From Symbiodinium natans (lineage: Eukaryota; Sar; Dinophyceae; Suessiales; Symbiodiniaceae), in contig CAJNDS010002556.1 of NCBI GenBank assembly GCA_905221605.1, positions 300,665 to 364,664 on the forward strand: DNA of 64,000 nt. The letters run 5' to 3'. Both the position numbers and the translations under genes were made by a program. The notes under the pieces are model-generated. The model had not been told where the DNA came from. It ran no database searches and saw only the letters and a program-made list of their open reading frames with translations. The stretch's first letter is position 1. The number at the start of each line of letters is the position of its first letter. Below are positions 1 through 10,423 of the stretch, one piece after another.

Positions 1-573
1 TGGTGGTTGTTGCTTGAGTTTCGGTCTTGGACATGGGGTTAGTCAGCCTTACTTTGACTACGAACACAATCCCCAATGCTAGACTTTAGGGGTTTAGGGT
101 TTAAGGTTATACACGCATGATCGCCCAAGACAGTTTAAGGGTTCAGGAGCTTTCGGGTTTCGGGCTACAGTGAACCTTAGTGGCCCTGACAACCCTTAGC
201 AAGATTTCGGGAACATGCATAATCCCTGAGAAACCCTACAGAAACCCTGGGAAACTCTCAGAAAATGGAAGAAGAAAGCCTCCGGTTTAGGGTTGGTTGA
301 GGTTCTTCAAGCTTTGCAGGTTCTCTGAGTGGAGTTCAGGTGTTCGGTCTAGCGTTTACTCCCTAAACCCTGAACCCTAAACCCTAAACCCCAAACCCCA
401 AACCCAAAACCCTAAACCCTTTCCTCTTCACCGGGCGCGTGTTTGCACCGGTCGCCAGACCACGCTGTGGCCGACGAGGAGTTCCGGCCGGGGGGCTCAA
501 CGCAGGGGCCTTGAAAATACTTAGGGTTTAGGATTTAGTGTTTAGAGTTTAGGGTTTAGGGTTTTCCCAGTTT
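1..573. other. Non-coding stretch with degenerate CCCTAAA/TTTAGGG motifs
   Basis: Scattered single and short tandem telomere-type heptamers occur in both orientations, for example around 361-420 and 520-560. One exon-like island (431-512) is annotated separately. Nothing else recognisable was seen. Confidence 0.6.
431..512 (+). CDS. Exon-like island, unknown protein
   Basis: A GC-rich segment is flanked on both sides by telomere-type repeats. It reads open on the + strand from 431, with a translation of normal composition including DHAVADEEFRPGG. Its composition contrasts with the T/G-rich repeats around it and resembles the proven exons of other genes in this window. No family was recognised, and neither splice boundary is certain. 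Confidence 0.3.
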
Positions 574-679
574 GGGGGTTTCCGAAACTTGGGGTACCTT
601 ATTGTGATCCCTTATGATAACGGAACCCTACTATTTTTTGGGATATACATTCGGGGTCCCTTGTTTTTCGTAAACCCCC
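574..679 (+). mobile_element. Terminal-inverted-repeat element, family E (copy 1)
   Basis: The segment starts GGGGGTTTCCGAAACTTGG and ends with the matching inverted arm TTTTTCGTAAACCCCC. The interior carries the family hallmark blocks (GGTACCTTATTG, a ..CCCTTA.. block and TTCGGGGTCCC). Related copies lie at 11186-11270 (one arm only), 17663-17766, 25271-25373 and 49468-49568; the last is an intron of the carbamoyltransferase gene. Confidence 0.65.
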
Positions 680-1540
680 ACATGGGTTTAGGGTTTACGG
701 ATTAGGGTCTAGGGACAGCAAGAATTACGGATTGTTATCAGGTTTTGTCAGGCGCAGCGTAGTCCAGGTGCGAGTTCATGTTTTGTGCTACTTTACGGTT
801 TGGGGCTTGGGGTGCAACAGGTCAGGTATGGGCTTTCTGAGAGCTAGCACCCTCCCTTGCTCTCAGACACATGCGAGCTCAAGAGGCCAAGTCTTTCTTC
901 CAAACAAGGTCGAGGCAGGGTTCGGTTGGGCCTTTTGTCGAAGTCCCCCTAGAACCCCCTAATACCTGAACCCTCAGCCCCTAACCCGTAAACCCTAAGC
1001 CCTCTAGTGGTTTCATTCCTTGACGAAGTCTTTCAGCGCCTGCCACAGTCGAACTCAACAGAGATTCTGGGCCGACTTTGCCAAGACCAGGACGTAAACA
1101 TCCCGCAAACACTCTCTCAAACAAATCTGCAAATGGGCAAACAACAAATTTTCTCAAGCCCCTCAAGATTTCCTTTCAAACAACTAAAGCCCCTCAGAAA
1201 CCATTTACAAACAAAAAAGAAAGAGACAAAGAAAAAGGAAGAAAAGGCCTTCCCTACATCCCCAAGCCGCCACGGCCCAGGCCTCACCAACGAGCTGGGA
1301 GCCCCGCTGGCGCTGGCCGAGGTGTGGGCTTGGGTTTAGAGCTTAGGGTTAGGGCTGAGGGTTTAGGGTTTAGGGGGTATAGGGTCCAGGGTTCAGGGTT
1401 TAGAGTTGAGGGTTAGGGTTGAGGGTTTAGGGCTCAAGGTTCAGGGTGTAGGGTTGAGAATTTGGGAACTTGGGGTTAGGGGGTCCAGGGCCTCTCTTTT
1501 CTTCGGTTTCTTTTTGTATTTTATTATATATGTTTTTTTT

Positions 1541-1548
<8 letters not shown>
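680..1548. other. Repeat-rich stretch with two exon-like islands
   Basis: Most of this stretch is degenerate TTTAGGG sequence. Two short GC-rich segments read open on the + strand with normal protein composition: about 1020-1080 (translation includes DEVFQRLPQSNSTEILGRLC) and about 1262-1322 (includes GLTNELGAPLALAEVW). Both could be exons of an unidentified gene. Longer open frames across the repeats translate the repeat itself and were not called. Confidence 0.35.
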
Positions 1549-1550
<2 letters not shown>

Positions 1551-1580
<30 letters not shown>

Positions 1581-1603
1581 TGGGAGGGGGGGGGGGGGGG
1601 GGT
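1551..1603 (+). repeat. Poly-G tract
   Basis: This is a nearly uninterrupted run of G of about 50 nt, broken by single T and A, directly after a T-rich stretch. Similar T-rich to G-run junctions occur at about 4644-4675, 9032-9056, 32963-32978, 48193-48208 and 60799-60821. The exact length is likely unreliable in any assembly. Confidence 0.85.
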
Positions 1604-1753
1604 TCGGGTTTGTGGTGTTCGCATAGGTTCATTTGGCTTTGTCGGAGGGACAACGCAGCTAAGCAAACTAATCTGCCAAATGTTGCTCTGCTTCCCTAAA
1701 GCCCCAAAACCTTCAACCCCGGACCCTAAGCCCTGAAAGTTGAGATGTTGAAA

Positions 1754-1875
1754 GTTGGGATGTCCCCCTTTATACTAACAGTCTTTCATAGGTATTAGAG
1801 TACCCCTAAACCCTAAACCCTAAACCCTCATAATCCCTATTAAGGACTGCTAGTATAACGGGGAAACATCCCAAC
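1754..1875 (+). mobile_element. Terminal-inverted-repeat element, family A (copy 1)
   Basis: Left arm 1754-1783 begins GTTGGGATGTCCCCCTTTAT; right arm 1845-1875 is its imperfect reverse complement and ends GGGGAAACATCCCAAC. A TGAAA direct repeat sits at both outer edges (one extra base on the right), which fits a target-site duplication. A CCCTAAA array lies in the middle. A second copy is at 2565-2665. Confidence 0.75.
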
Positions 1876-1921
1876 CTGAAAGGTTCAGGCCTCAGCCTTG
1901 ACATGGACTTACTGGTTCTAA

Positions 1922-1990
1922 AGGAGGTTTAGGGTTTAGGGTTTAGGGTTTAGGGTTTAGGGTTTAGGGTTTAGGGTTTAGGGTTTAGGG
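1922..1990 (+). repeat. TTTAGGG tandem array
   Basis: About nine perfect head-to-tail copies of the 7-bp plant-type telomere unit. The array is internal to the sequence, not at a chromosome end. Confidence 0.95.
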
Positions 1991-2116
1991 CTGGTTCTCT
2001 TGGTACCCCACATTCCCCCTGTTTCTTGATGAAGTGCCGTGCCAGCAAGTGGATTCGGGAGCTCCACGGTTTCAGGACATCTCACACATTGAGGGAAAAG
2101 CAAGGATCGACTTGGA

Positions 2117-2194
2117 GTTTAGGGTTTAGGGTTTAGGGTTTAGGGTTTAGGGTTTAGGGTTTAGGGTTTAGGGTTTAGGGTTTAGGGTTTAGGG
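2117..2194 (+). repeat. TTTAGGG tandem array
   Basis: About eleven perfect 7-bp copies. Exon-like sequence of normal composition precedes it at about 2030-2100. Confidence 0.95.
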
Positions 2195-2564
2195 CGGTTT
2201 CAGGGCTTCAGGGTCCAGGGCGCAGGGTTTCGGGGCTAGTTTTTTGGGCTTGAGACTTCTCGGAAAAAATGAAGGCAGGCCCCCTTCAGATGGCGCTTGT
2301 TTTTCTACTCCGAGGCGCCTTTCTAGGCCCGAGACATCTTTCTGGGGCCACCCCGCCTCCTTCACATTGAACATTGCCGTTACCATTGCCGTTGACGGGA
2401 GGGTCGCGGGATGTAGTACGTGTATCCTTTAAGGGACGCTAGTAGGGTTGATCTACTTCATGTCTAACAACTACCAAGGCCCCCGATCCTCCTCAGCTAA
2501 AAGCGGCCGTGGGGCCTGTGCGAGAGCCCAGCCCAGCACCCCAAAAGTGGCTTTTGGGTTCCAA

Positions 2565-2665
2565 TTTGGGATGTTCCCCCCTTATACGAACAGTCCTCAA
2601 TACGGATTACAGTATCCCTATTAAAATCCCGATGAAGAAGTGTTATTCGCGGGGGAACATCCCAA
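2565..2665 (+). mobile_element. Terminal-inverted-repeat element, family A (copy 2)
   Basis: The element begins TTGGGATGTTCCCCCC and ends GGGGGAACATCCCAA, an inverted match. The interior, including TTATACGAACAGTCC, matches the 1754-1875 copy near the left arm, then diverges. No clear target-site duplication is visible. Confidence 0.7.
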
Positions 2666-2942
2666 GTTACAATGGCCAGTGGAAACCCTAAACCCTAAAA
2701 ATAAAACTCCGAAGCCCCCCGCAAAAAGAGGAACTTTATGAAACCCTTCGAAACCCTTGGAAACCGTTAAAAATCTTTGAAAACCCTTTAGAACACTAAG
2801 AACTCGATGTCCAAGAGGTTTTAAAAACCCTTAGAAGCACCGTAGAAACCCTCTCAAAACCTGCCTGAAGGTTCACGGGTAGTTATTTATATGTAGAGTT
2901 ATAAGAAGGTTATAAGAAACCCTAAACCCTAAACCCTGTGTC

Positions 2943-3030
2943 CCAGAGGCCCTGGCCTCTGAGTCCCTGCTGAGCGACTGGGCCGCGGCAGGGCTCCGGC
3001 GCGCTGCGTGCGCCGCAAGCAACGGGGGTG
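2943..3030 (+). CDS. Exon-like island, unknown protein
   Basis: A GC-rich segment sits between CCCTAAA-rich sequence and a G-rich run. It reads open on + and its translation begins PEALASESLLSDWAAAGLRR, an ordinary amphipathic composition. No family is recognised. Its 3' limit merges into a G-rich run. Confidence 0.35.
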
Positions 3031-3583
3031 GGGGGGGCTGGGGGTGGGGGGGGGCACACAGAGGGGGGCTGTGACACCCCGCAGCCCTGCAAGGGCTTAA
3101 ATTGAGGGATTCAGGGTTCTAGATTTCGGGTTTAATTAGGGTTGGGTTTAGGGCTTAGGGTTTAGGGTTTGGAGTTTAGTGCTTGAAGGTCCGAATTGTT
3201 GAGCCCTAGACCCTGGTTTTGGTTTCGGGTTTCGGGATTCGGGGGCCCCAAGCCCTGAGAATCCTCAGGGTCTCTTCAGTGAAAGGCATCGGGCTTTTAG
3301 GGCTTACGGCTTACGGTTTAGGGAACCCTAAACACACAGAAATAGGGTGGGGGGAGGGCACTTGGGGGGGGCTTTTGGGCTAAGAGCTTTGGGGTTTGGG
3401 GTTTAGAGTTTGCCTATCTGGAGCACAAGGAGTTTGTTTGGGGCTCTTTGAGGTTTAGGGCTTTGGCTTAAAGGCTGCCCAGCTCGTAGGCTTTCTGGTG
3501 CTTCTTGCGCGGCACTGACAAAACCCCCAAACCCATGGCCAGGATCCAGGGCTCAAGTCTTGGGCAGGGGGCGGGGCAGGGGG

Positions 3584-3711
3584 TTTTAGGGTTTTAGGGT
3601 TTTAGGGTTCTAGGGTTTTAGGGTTTTAGGGTTTTAGGGTTTTAGGGTTTTAGGGTTTTAGGGTTTTAGGGTTTTAGGGTTTTAGGGTTTTAGGGTTTTA
3701 GGGTTTTAGGG
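3584..3711 (+). repeat. TTTTAGGG (8-bp variant) tandem array
   Basis: About sixteen copies of an 8-bp unit that differs from the usual 7-bp unit by one extra T. The homogeneous variant implies local copying of one changed unit. Confidence 0.95.
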
Positions 3712-4174
3712 AGGCGGGGAGTTGCGAATTTTAGAATTGATCGTGCCCCATTGGCTGTGGAATTTGGGGTGCTGGAGGTCTGGCTCTGGAACACCTGGGG
3801 GCATGGCCTTTTACAAGGGTGCAAGCAAAGGAGTCTTTTGGGCCTTTTTCTTCTGCAGGTCGGCCTTTTAGACTGACTTCGCCAATACTTGAACTTTAAG
3901 CTTTTTGGGTTTCCTTGTTTAGTAGGAAGAATAAAGTTGAACCTTTTTTCCCCTTGAAGCAGATCTCTGACACTCAGGCCCTTCCTCAGGGCTTAGGACC
4001 TTGTGCGCAAAAAATTGTCGCCCTGATTTCGTAGAAGTCATAAGGTTGAAGTAGGAAAGACACCTTGCACAACAGGATTGCTTATGCCAGGGTATCCAAC
4101 AGCGCGAAAGCAACCCTCCGCCTCTTGTTTGTTCCAGAGTAGGAGAGGCGTGTGCACGTGGACATGGTTGGGCA

Positions 4175-4334
4175 CTTGAAGGTTCATGGGTAGTCATAAG
4201 TAGGGTTATAATAGGGTTTAGGGGTTAGGGTTTAGGGTTTAGGGTTATAAGTAGGGTTATAAGTGCCCGTATTAAGGTTGTAATATGGCCTACCGCACTT
4301 GTAACCTTACTTAGAACTACCCATGAACCTTCAG
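4175..4334 (+). mobile_element. Terminal-inverted-repeat element, family B
   Basis: Left arm reads CTTGAAGGTTCATGGGTAGT; the right end is the inverted match ACTACCCATGAACCTTCAG. The middle has TTTAGGG units and TATAAGTAGGGTTATAAG blocks. Related copies are at 24303-24407 and 34237-34352, with more distant ones at 7930-8068 and 14165-14292. Confidence 0.75.
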
Positions 4335-4411
4335 GTAAGGATCTGTACCCCGTCAGATCCCGGAGTTTGGGATTTGCTGAGCCCCCCTAAACCCTAAACC
4401 CTCATGTCGTA

Positions 4412-4691
4412 TCCTGATTAGTGTGGACCCCTTCAATAATGAAAAGTTTTCAAAAAAACACTTCAGGGGACCAAAAAAAGGCCGCCCCCCTACTATAATG
4501 AAAAGTTTTTCGGGCATGGTTGTCGGAAGAGAGGCTGCGAACTGTGAGCTTAATTACTTGAGCTGAGCTTGGGGGGGGCCCGGGGCCGAAAATTCGTTTG
4601 GGGGGTCCGTTTTTTTGTTACTATTGCGGGGGTGGATTTAGTTTGGGGGGGCGGGGGGGGGGGGGGGGGGGGGGGCCCACACTAATCAGGA
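4412..4691 (+). mobile_element. Terminal-inverted-repeat element containing a poly-G tract
   Basis: A perfect 15-bp inverted repeat, TCCTGATTAGTGTGG at the left and its reverse complement at the right, bounds a 280-bp segment. Inside, a motif containing AATGAAAAGTTTT occurs twice (about 4437 and 4497), and the right end carries a long G run (4644-4675). No coding capacity is seen. Confidence 0.6.
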
Positions 4692-5698
4692 GACCACATT
4701 AAACCCTAAAACCTAAACCCTAAACCCTAAGCCCTGTATTAGGGGAGTTTGGGATTTCCTGAGCAAGGGCTCCTTCTTGAGGTACCCCGCTGTGCTGCGG
4801 CTCAGGAGCTTGCTGTCCCAACCCCCGGGATCAGCAGGGAGGCGTGCTGGGTTTAGGGTTTAGGGTTTAGGGTTTAGGGTTTAGGGTTTAGGGTTTAGGG
4901 TTTAGGAGGGAGGCATGGCCTTGGCAGCGGTCTCTCATGAAGGGCTGGTTCTGAGTAGGGAAGGAGTAATATGAGGGCCCTCTTTGATTTCTTAAAGGGT
5001 TTTTGCAGGGCACTTATGATATTTAGGGTGCAGGGTTTTGGCGAAACTGCTAGGTGCCCCATGATGCGATGAGCATTCCGAAGGGTTTAGGGTTTAGGGT
5101 TTAGGGTTTAGGGCTTCGGGAAGAGTGCGTTGGGCAGCTTAGTTGACACGGTACGGTGTGGGTATCGGGTTGCACGGTTTAGGGTTTCGGGCTTGTGTCA
5201 ACTTGCATTCTCCGATTTGACCTTGTCTCTTGCGAAGCCAAAGCAGTTGCTCATGAACCGTCTTAACGGTTCTTTACAATCGTAATCCCTGCATACAAGC
5301 TCCGAGGAAAGAATTAGGCTTGAAGGATCTGCGTTAACGGAGTGGGTAGTAGCCCCCGATCTTGCTGATTCTGTCCCCAAGTACCTCTTGAGGCTTTCCC
5401 TCAAGTTTTCCAGGTACCTGCATCTTCACTCCCCAACCCTGCTAGCTTCCGCGAGTTCAGGGCTTTAGGTGGCGAACTCCATAAGTGCTCCTCTTGATTG
5501 TCTGCGGGTAGCCTGTTGGTGATTTTTGTGACCTTCCAGGCTACTTGGGTGGGGGTTCTAAGCCCTAAACCAAAAGTCTTTGAGCTCAGAGTGATGCCAG
5601 CGGCTCAATGCGGTGAAAGGGAAGGCACCAATCTTCATGGGCATGTCGGCTCAAAAGATGCTGGACACTGATCAGCTCAAAGAGTTTCACTGAAGGCT
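4692..5698. other. Upstream region of ankyrin gene 1
   Basis: Holds TTTAGGG arrays (4850-4904 and 5078-5113) and one exon-like island at about 4769-4838 reading EVPRCAAAQELAVP on +. From about 5525 to 5698 the sequence matches the regions just upstream of ankyrin genes 2 and 3 (about 18520-18796 and 25980-26252), minus an internal block. The duplicated unit therefore includes the presumed promoter or 5' leader. Confidence 0.55.
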
Positions 5699-7572
5699 AT
5701 GTTGCATATTCACAGGATGTCGGGTGAGCTGACGACTCTGCCGGCGGAAGAAGTGTCCAGCGTGAGGGGAGTGAAGAGACGCTTGCAGGAGCTGCATGAC
5801 CTGCCTCCGCGCTTCAGGCAGAGGCTCCTTGTCCAGGGCTCCACTCAGAATCTCGATGATGACTACGAGCTCGGCTCAGCAGGACACCTGGAACTTGTCA
5901 TGCTTCCTCTGTCTAGCCCTTCCAACAAACAAATGACCGAGCTCATAAATGCGGCCGGAAGAGGCTCAGTGCAAGAGGCGGGCGTTTCCGGGATGACTGT
6001 CATAAAGCAGATGTTGTTGGAAGCCATGAGAATACTCGTTCTTGTCACGTGTCTATCTTACCACAGCAACTACAACAAAGTCTTTCAGCATCCCAAGCAC
6101 TGCCATGGCATTCCTCATCGTCAGCACCATCATCTTCATTATCACCACCACCATCACCATCACCATCATCGCCGGCGTCATCACTCAACAGATTGCTTAA
6201 AACCCTCAACCCTCAACAATCGTAATCAAGGATGACTGAACTTCTGTGAGGAAGTCGTTTCACCGCTCATGCTGGAAGATAAATGAAGTTCATGCGCTAT
6301 CTTCGTTCGCTTGTAATTTCATATGTTCACAGGCTTTTAGTAGGTTTCGTTCATGCTAAGATTTCAACACGATGCCGATAAAGCTGTAGATTAGGAATCT
6401 TTCAATTTCCAATGTTTTGAAGCTTAGAAAGGTGTGCAACACCGGCCTCATACATTACATACTGTTCTAGCCCTGTTTGCAGGTTCATTTCATGCACTCA
6501 TTCACTTGTTCATTCACTTTAGTTCACCCACCTGTTATCTTCTTACACGGGCGCATTCACGGTTCGTTCATGCTTCCGGTGACGGCCCCAACGCTCCCCC
6601 TACCACACAGCTTGGAGGTCGAGTCCATGCTGCATCTGCCGCTGGACCCAAACGTGGCCGCACCTTTGGGACAAGAATGAATCGTAAAACCCTGAACATG
6701 ATCAAGAACCGTTTCGGCTTGCGGGGGGCGCTCAGGCTTACGGATACAAGAGAAACCTGAAGGGCTCATGACCCAGATATGTGTTAAGGATGTCTGAGTT
6801 TAAGGGATGAATTCCGCATGAGGTTTCAGATTCAACCGTTTAGTCCCCGACGAAGCTTCATGCAGTCCCTAAGGTAGCTGGCCGCACGCCTCTGTTAGCA
6901 GCAGCTGAGCTGGGCCATATTGACGTCCTACGCTTGCTGCTAGAGGCCGGTGCCGAGAAGGATGTGGCCGGCTGGAATGGCCTCACAGCCCTGATGATGG
7001 CAGCTATGAATGGCCATGTTGAAGTCGTGCGTTTGCTGGTAGTGGCCGGAGCCGAGAAGGATGTGGTCGGCCGGAGGGGCTTCACAGCCCTGATGTTTGC
7101 AGCTTCGCAGGGCCATGTTGAAGTCCTGCGTATACTGCTCGAGGCCGGAGCCGACAAGGATGTGGCCGGCCGGAATGGCCTCACAGCCCTGATGCTTGCG
7201 GCTGGGCTTGGCCGTGTTGAAGCCATGCGTATACTGCTCGAGGCCGGTGCCAAGAAGGATGCAGCGCAGGAGAATGGCGCAACAGCCCTGATGATGGCAG
7301 CTGGGCAGGGCCATGTTGAAGTCCTGCGTTTATTGTTGGAGGCCCGTGCCGACAAGGAGGCCGAACTTGAAGGGAATGGCTTCACAGCTCTGATGATGGC
7401 AGCTAAGCAGGGTCAAGTTGAAATCGTACGATTGCTGCTAGAGGCCGGTGCCAAGAAGGACGTGGCCGACAGCAGTGGCTCCACAGCCCTGATGATGGCA
7501 GCTTCGCTTGGCCACGTAGAAATCGTGCGTTTGCTGGAGAGCAGCCCTGATCGGGGCAGCAGCAAACGTTAA
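5699..7572 (+). CDS. Ubiquitin-like/ankyrin-repeat protein, copy 1 (three exons)
   Basis: Proposed exons are 5699-5977, 6618-6674 and 6874-7572, giving about 344 residues. Exon 1 encodes a ubiquitin-like fold of about 75 residues starting MLHIHRMSGELTTLPAEEV, with the usual LPPRFRQRLL stretch. Exon 2 is a 19-residue linker (VESMLHLPLDPN). Exon 3 encodes about seven ankyrin repeats of 33 residues with the recurring GHVEVLRLLLEAGAEKD pattern, ending SSKR. Intron 1 uses a GC donor (GAG|GCGGGC) and intron 2 a GA donor (CAA|GAATGA), both used in dinoflagellates. All three family members splice in frame with this model. Ankyrin repeats normally bind other proteins; the partner and role here are unknown. 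The start was chosen as the first Met of the conserved domain, shared with copies 2 and 3. Confidence 0.85.
6115..6182 (+). repeat. CAT/CAC microsatellite in intron 1 of ankyrin gene 1
   Basis: Trinucleotide-like runs of CAT and CAC would encode a histidine tract if exon 1 were read through. Under the spliced model it is intronic. A shorter version lies at the same place in genes 2 and 3. Confidence 0.75.
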
Positions 7573-7741
7573 GCCGAGAATCGCGTACAACCGAAATGAT
7601 GCCTTGGTTTCGGAGGTTTCACGGGTTTATGCGCAACGGCTACACCTTGCTTTGTGGCGCTTTGTCGGGTCGCGAAGGATACCCCTCCATTAATAAGCCC
7701 TCCTAAACGATAATTGTTTCAGAGCATGCTATGCTAGGACC

Positions 7742-7849
7742 CGAAGTAGCCCCGTATTCCCTTGTCAGAAGGTTTAGAGGGTCCCTGATAATCCCCCTTA
7801 AAACAACAACGGCACCCTCGTTTATACCTAGGTTGCTCTTGGGTTGTGT
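7742..7849 (+). mobile_element. Terminal-inverted-repeat element, family C
   Basis: Left end ACCCGAAGTAGCCCC pairs with a right end GGTTGCTCTTGGGT. The interior has the family's pyrimidine-rich blocks, ending with a GGCACCC..CCTAGGTT segment. Other family C copies are at 12500-12608, 14361-14447, 36308-36405, 36990-37097 and 41419-41527. Confidence 0.55.
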
Positions 7850-7929
7850 GTTTTAAATGACAACCGGCAGTGTTCCTATGCCCTTAAGCCTAGCTCAGGG
7901 ACAGATAGGGATGCCACCCTATACCTCAT

Positions 7930-8068
7930 TTGGAGGTTCATGGTACTTATTAACCCCCTTAAGTGCCCCAATATGGCTATAAGTACAGTTAGAAGTACAG
8001 TTATCATTGGTTAATAAGTACCCCTAAACTCTCAACCCTATTGGCTAATATGTACCATGAACCTCCAA
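7930..8068 (+). mobile_element. Terminal-inverted-repeat element, family B-like
   Basis: Begins TTGGAGGTTCATGGTACTTA and ends TGTACCATGAACCTCCAA, inverted matches. Inside are TATAAGTACAGTTA motifs, also seen at 14165-14292. Related to, but distinct from, the element at 4175-4334. Confidence 0.7.
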
Positions 8069-9031
8069 GCAACCTTTGCGAGCAACGACCTCCCTGAAGC
8101 CTCACATCCCGAAATCCGACACCCCAGAGGTTGAGTGACTGCTTGGATTGAAGAGGGTTCGAGCCAGGCTTATGTGTGGTAGAATGAGTTGCGGTTTAGG
8201 GTTTAGGGTTTAGGGTTTAGGGGGTAGATATATACACACATATATATATGTACAAGAAATTAGTTGGATGTTCATATTTATTCATAGAGAACAGTTGGGG
8301 CTGAGCATCTTGCCTTTCTTTGAAGGATTTGGGCTACTTGTTTTGGGCTCAGGGTTTCCTATGCTCTCTCGTTCTCTCTTCAGACGCCACTATCCTCCAA
8401 AAGGCCTTGACGATTGCAACCCAAAGTTTTGCAAGCCGCGGAGTTCTCGAAGCTGGGGAGGCAAAGGATTTAGGATTTAGAGTTTAAGAATGAGGGTTTG
8501 GGGTTTAAGTTGCTTCATGGAAAGTAAACCGCTATCAGCTGGTAAACCCCTAAACCTTAAACCCTAGACTGCATATCGCGGTTTAGTACACCTTCATGAA
8601 TGCTGCACCTCAAAACGGGCGTTCCTTCAAAAAAAGCAGGCACAGGCGCGGCATGAAAACCAGGGTTTGGCGAGTCATTTTTGTTGCGGAAGTTGTAGCT
8701 TGTTAGTCATGTTTCATCTACTCGTTCCGTTTATTCTCGTGTACTTTCGTAGAGCATGTACGAGAACATGTCCAACAACATCCATTCGAAAAGAACTTAA
8801 GCCAACAAGTACAAATACATACTACTTTGGAGGATCTATTTCTGAGTATAACAAGGGAAGCGCGACAAGTATATTCATAAAGAGGTGAAGAAACATATTG
8901 AGCGGAAGTCTGCAAATTGTGTCTTTCGTATTTAACTTATTTGGTGCAGCCTTTAAGGATCGTTTATTGGGCCACAGGCAGAACACTATTTTTCGATTTA
9001 GCGTGAAGAACTCTATGTTTTGCTTTTATTT

Positions 9032-9056
9032 GGGGGGGGGGGGGGGGGGGGGGGGG
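9032..9056 (+). repeat. Poly-G tract
   Basis: A pure run of about 25 G directly after a T-rich stretch, broken at 9057 by a T. Confidence 0.9.
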
Positions 9057-9702
9057 TGGGCCACTTTTTTGCCATTGGCCTTTTAAAATGCATGCACTAA
9101 AAGAAGCATGTAATACAGGCCCCGTGTAAACGCCCGGACAAAAAGTACATAAAGTGTATTGTATTTATGTGCCCGTGTTCGGAAGCCCTAAGCTCCAAAC
9201 CTAGGTGCTTCTGGCAGGGTGTCCAAGGGCGTTCATGTTCTTTCAGTCGGCAAATCAATACCTGGTGTCTTGAGAATCTCTTACAAGCAGGAAGTCAAAC
9301 AAATGAACTCGTCGAATGACATCATAGAAATAAGCGGAGGAAAGCAGTCCCTTAGGCATCAGCTTGGGTTGGAAACCGGGGGCATTCGACACTTATTATC
9401 CGTTTTGCGTGGCCCTTGTTTCAACAATGTTATTGAATGAATCTCCGGGTCCAGAGATAACTCTTTCAACGGCCCGGGCATTTCATTGACTGAGTGCGAA
9501 AGGAGAGAGCACATGCCCCAAAAGATCCCATAAAATGAATTCAAAAACACAAGTGTGATGTTGAGTTCTTTCAGGGTTTTTAGACACAAATTATATTATC
9601 ATCGTAGGTGTGGGAACACATCTCATTATTCGCCCACGGTTTACATTGAAAATATGGTTTCTTGCCAGCAGAAATTAGTCGCAAGACACCCAGTGTAAAC
9701 GC

Positions 9703-9784
9703 AACCCCAAACCCCAAACCCCAAACCCCAAACCCCAAACCCCAAACCCTAACCCTAAACCCCAAACCCTAAACCCTAAACCCT
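9703..9784 (+). repeat. CCCCAAA/CCCTAAA mixed array
   Basis: Consecutive ACCCCAA units pass into CCCTAAA units, a variant of the telomere-type heptamer with C in place of T. Confidence 0.9.
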
Positions 9785-10214
9785 GAACGCCCGAATGCCC
9801 GCGAGGCCTCTGCACGACAGTGCCCTGGAGCAGCAGAACTCCCTTGGCCCAGATGCAAAGCCTGGGGAGGGATGGAGGGGTTTAGGGTTTAGGGTTTAGG
9901 ATAAAGAGTTTTTTGAGTTTCGGGTTGAGGGCTGATCTCAACTATGACGTTTCAGGGTTTCCTGTCTTGGGCTCCGTTCAGGCTTTTGGGATTTCGGGGG
10001 TTTAGGGTTTTGGGTTGAGGGTTTAGGGTTTAGACGGGTTCAAGCTCTAAACACTAAGCGGTGGACAGTTTGGAGTGGGGGGTTCGCCCGAACCCTAAAC
10101 TTCATTTGAGGTAGGTTCTCCTCAAGCCCTGCGCCTTGGAAGTGGCCATTCTACCCTAACCCTAAGTCCTACACCCTGCAAGTAGACCCTGAAGCTTCAA
10201 ACAGCGTCGCAGAT

Positions 10215-10312
10215 CATGGGTTCCCCTACCCCTAGGTTCCTCCCTAAATAGCCGTAATTGTGGGGAACTTGGGGGGCGGGTAGTGTAGAGGGGGGTAGTA
10301 GGGGAACCCATG
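10215..10312 (+). mobile_element. Terminal-inverted-repeat element, family F
   Basis: Begins CATGGGTTCCCCTACCCCTA and ends TAGTAGGGGAACCCATG, an inverted match of about 17 bp. The 98-bp element has no coding capacity. A half copy (CATGGGTTCCCCTGC) lies at 14047-14090. Confidence 0.65.
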
Positions 10313-10423
10313 AAAGGATGGCTAGGAGGAGCACTCCCTCCCCATCATTTGCCAGAAGCGGGGCGACCGAAACTCTGAACTCTAGGCCCTTCGCCTTAAC
10401 ATCTTGACCCTAGGACCCCTGTT

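Larger units (their letters stand above)
2666..4174. other. Repeat-rich stretch, no clear gene
   Basis: Contains degenerate CCCTAAA motifs, half of a family B element (2866-2918, beginning CTGAAGGTTCACGGGTAGTT), one exon-like island and a TTTTAGGG array (the last two annotated separately). Nothing else is recognisable. Confidence 0.5.

Noticed and set aside
1406-1736. Open frames on both strands rich in glycine or proline
   Set aside because: They simply translate the poly-G tract and surrounding TTTAGGG units; no coding composition outside the repeats.
5978-6235. Histidine-rich C-terminal extension of ankyrin gene exon 1
   Set aside because: The CAT/CAC run lies after a consistent GC donor, and all three copies rejoin in frame to the linker exon when it is removed. 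It is treated as intron.
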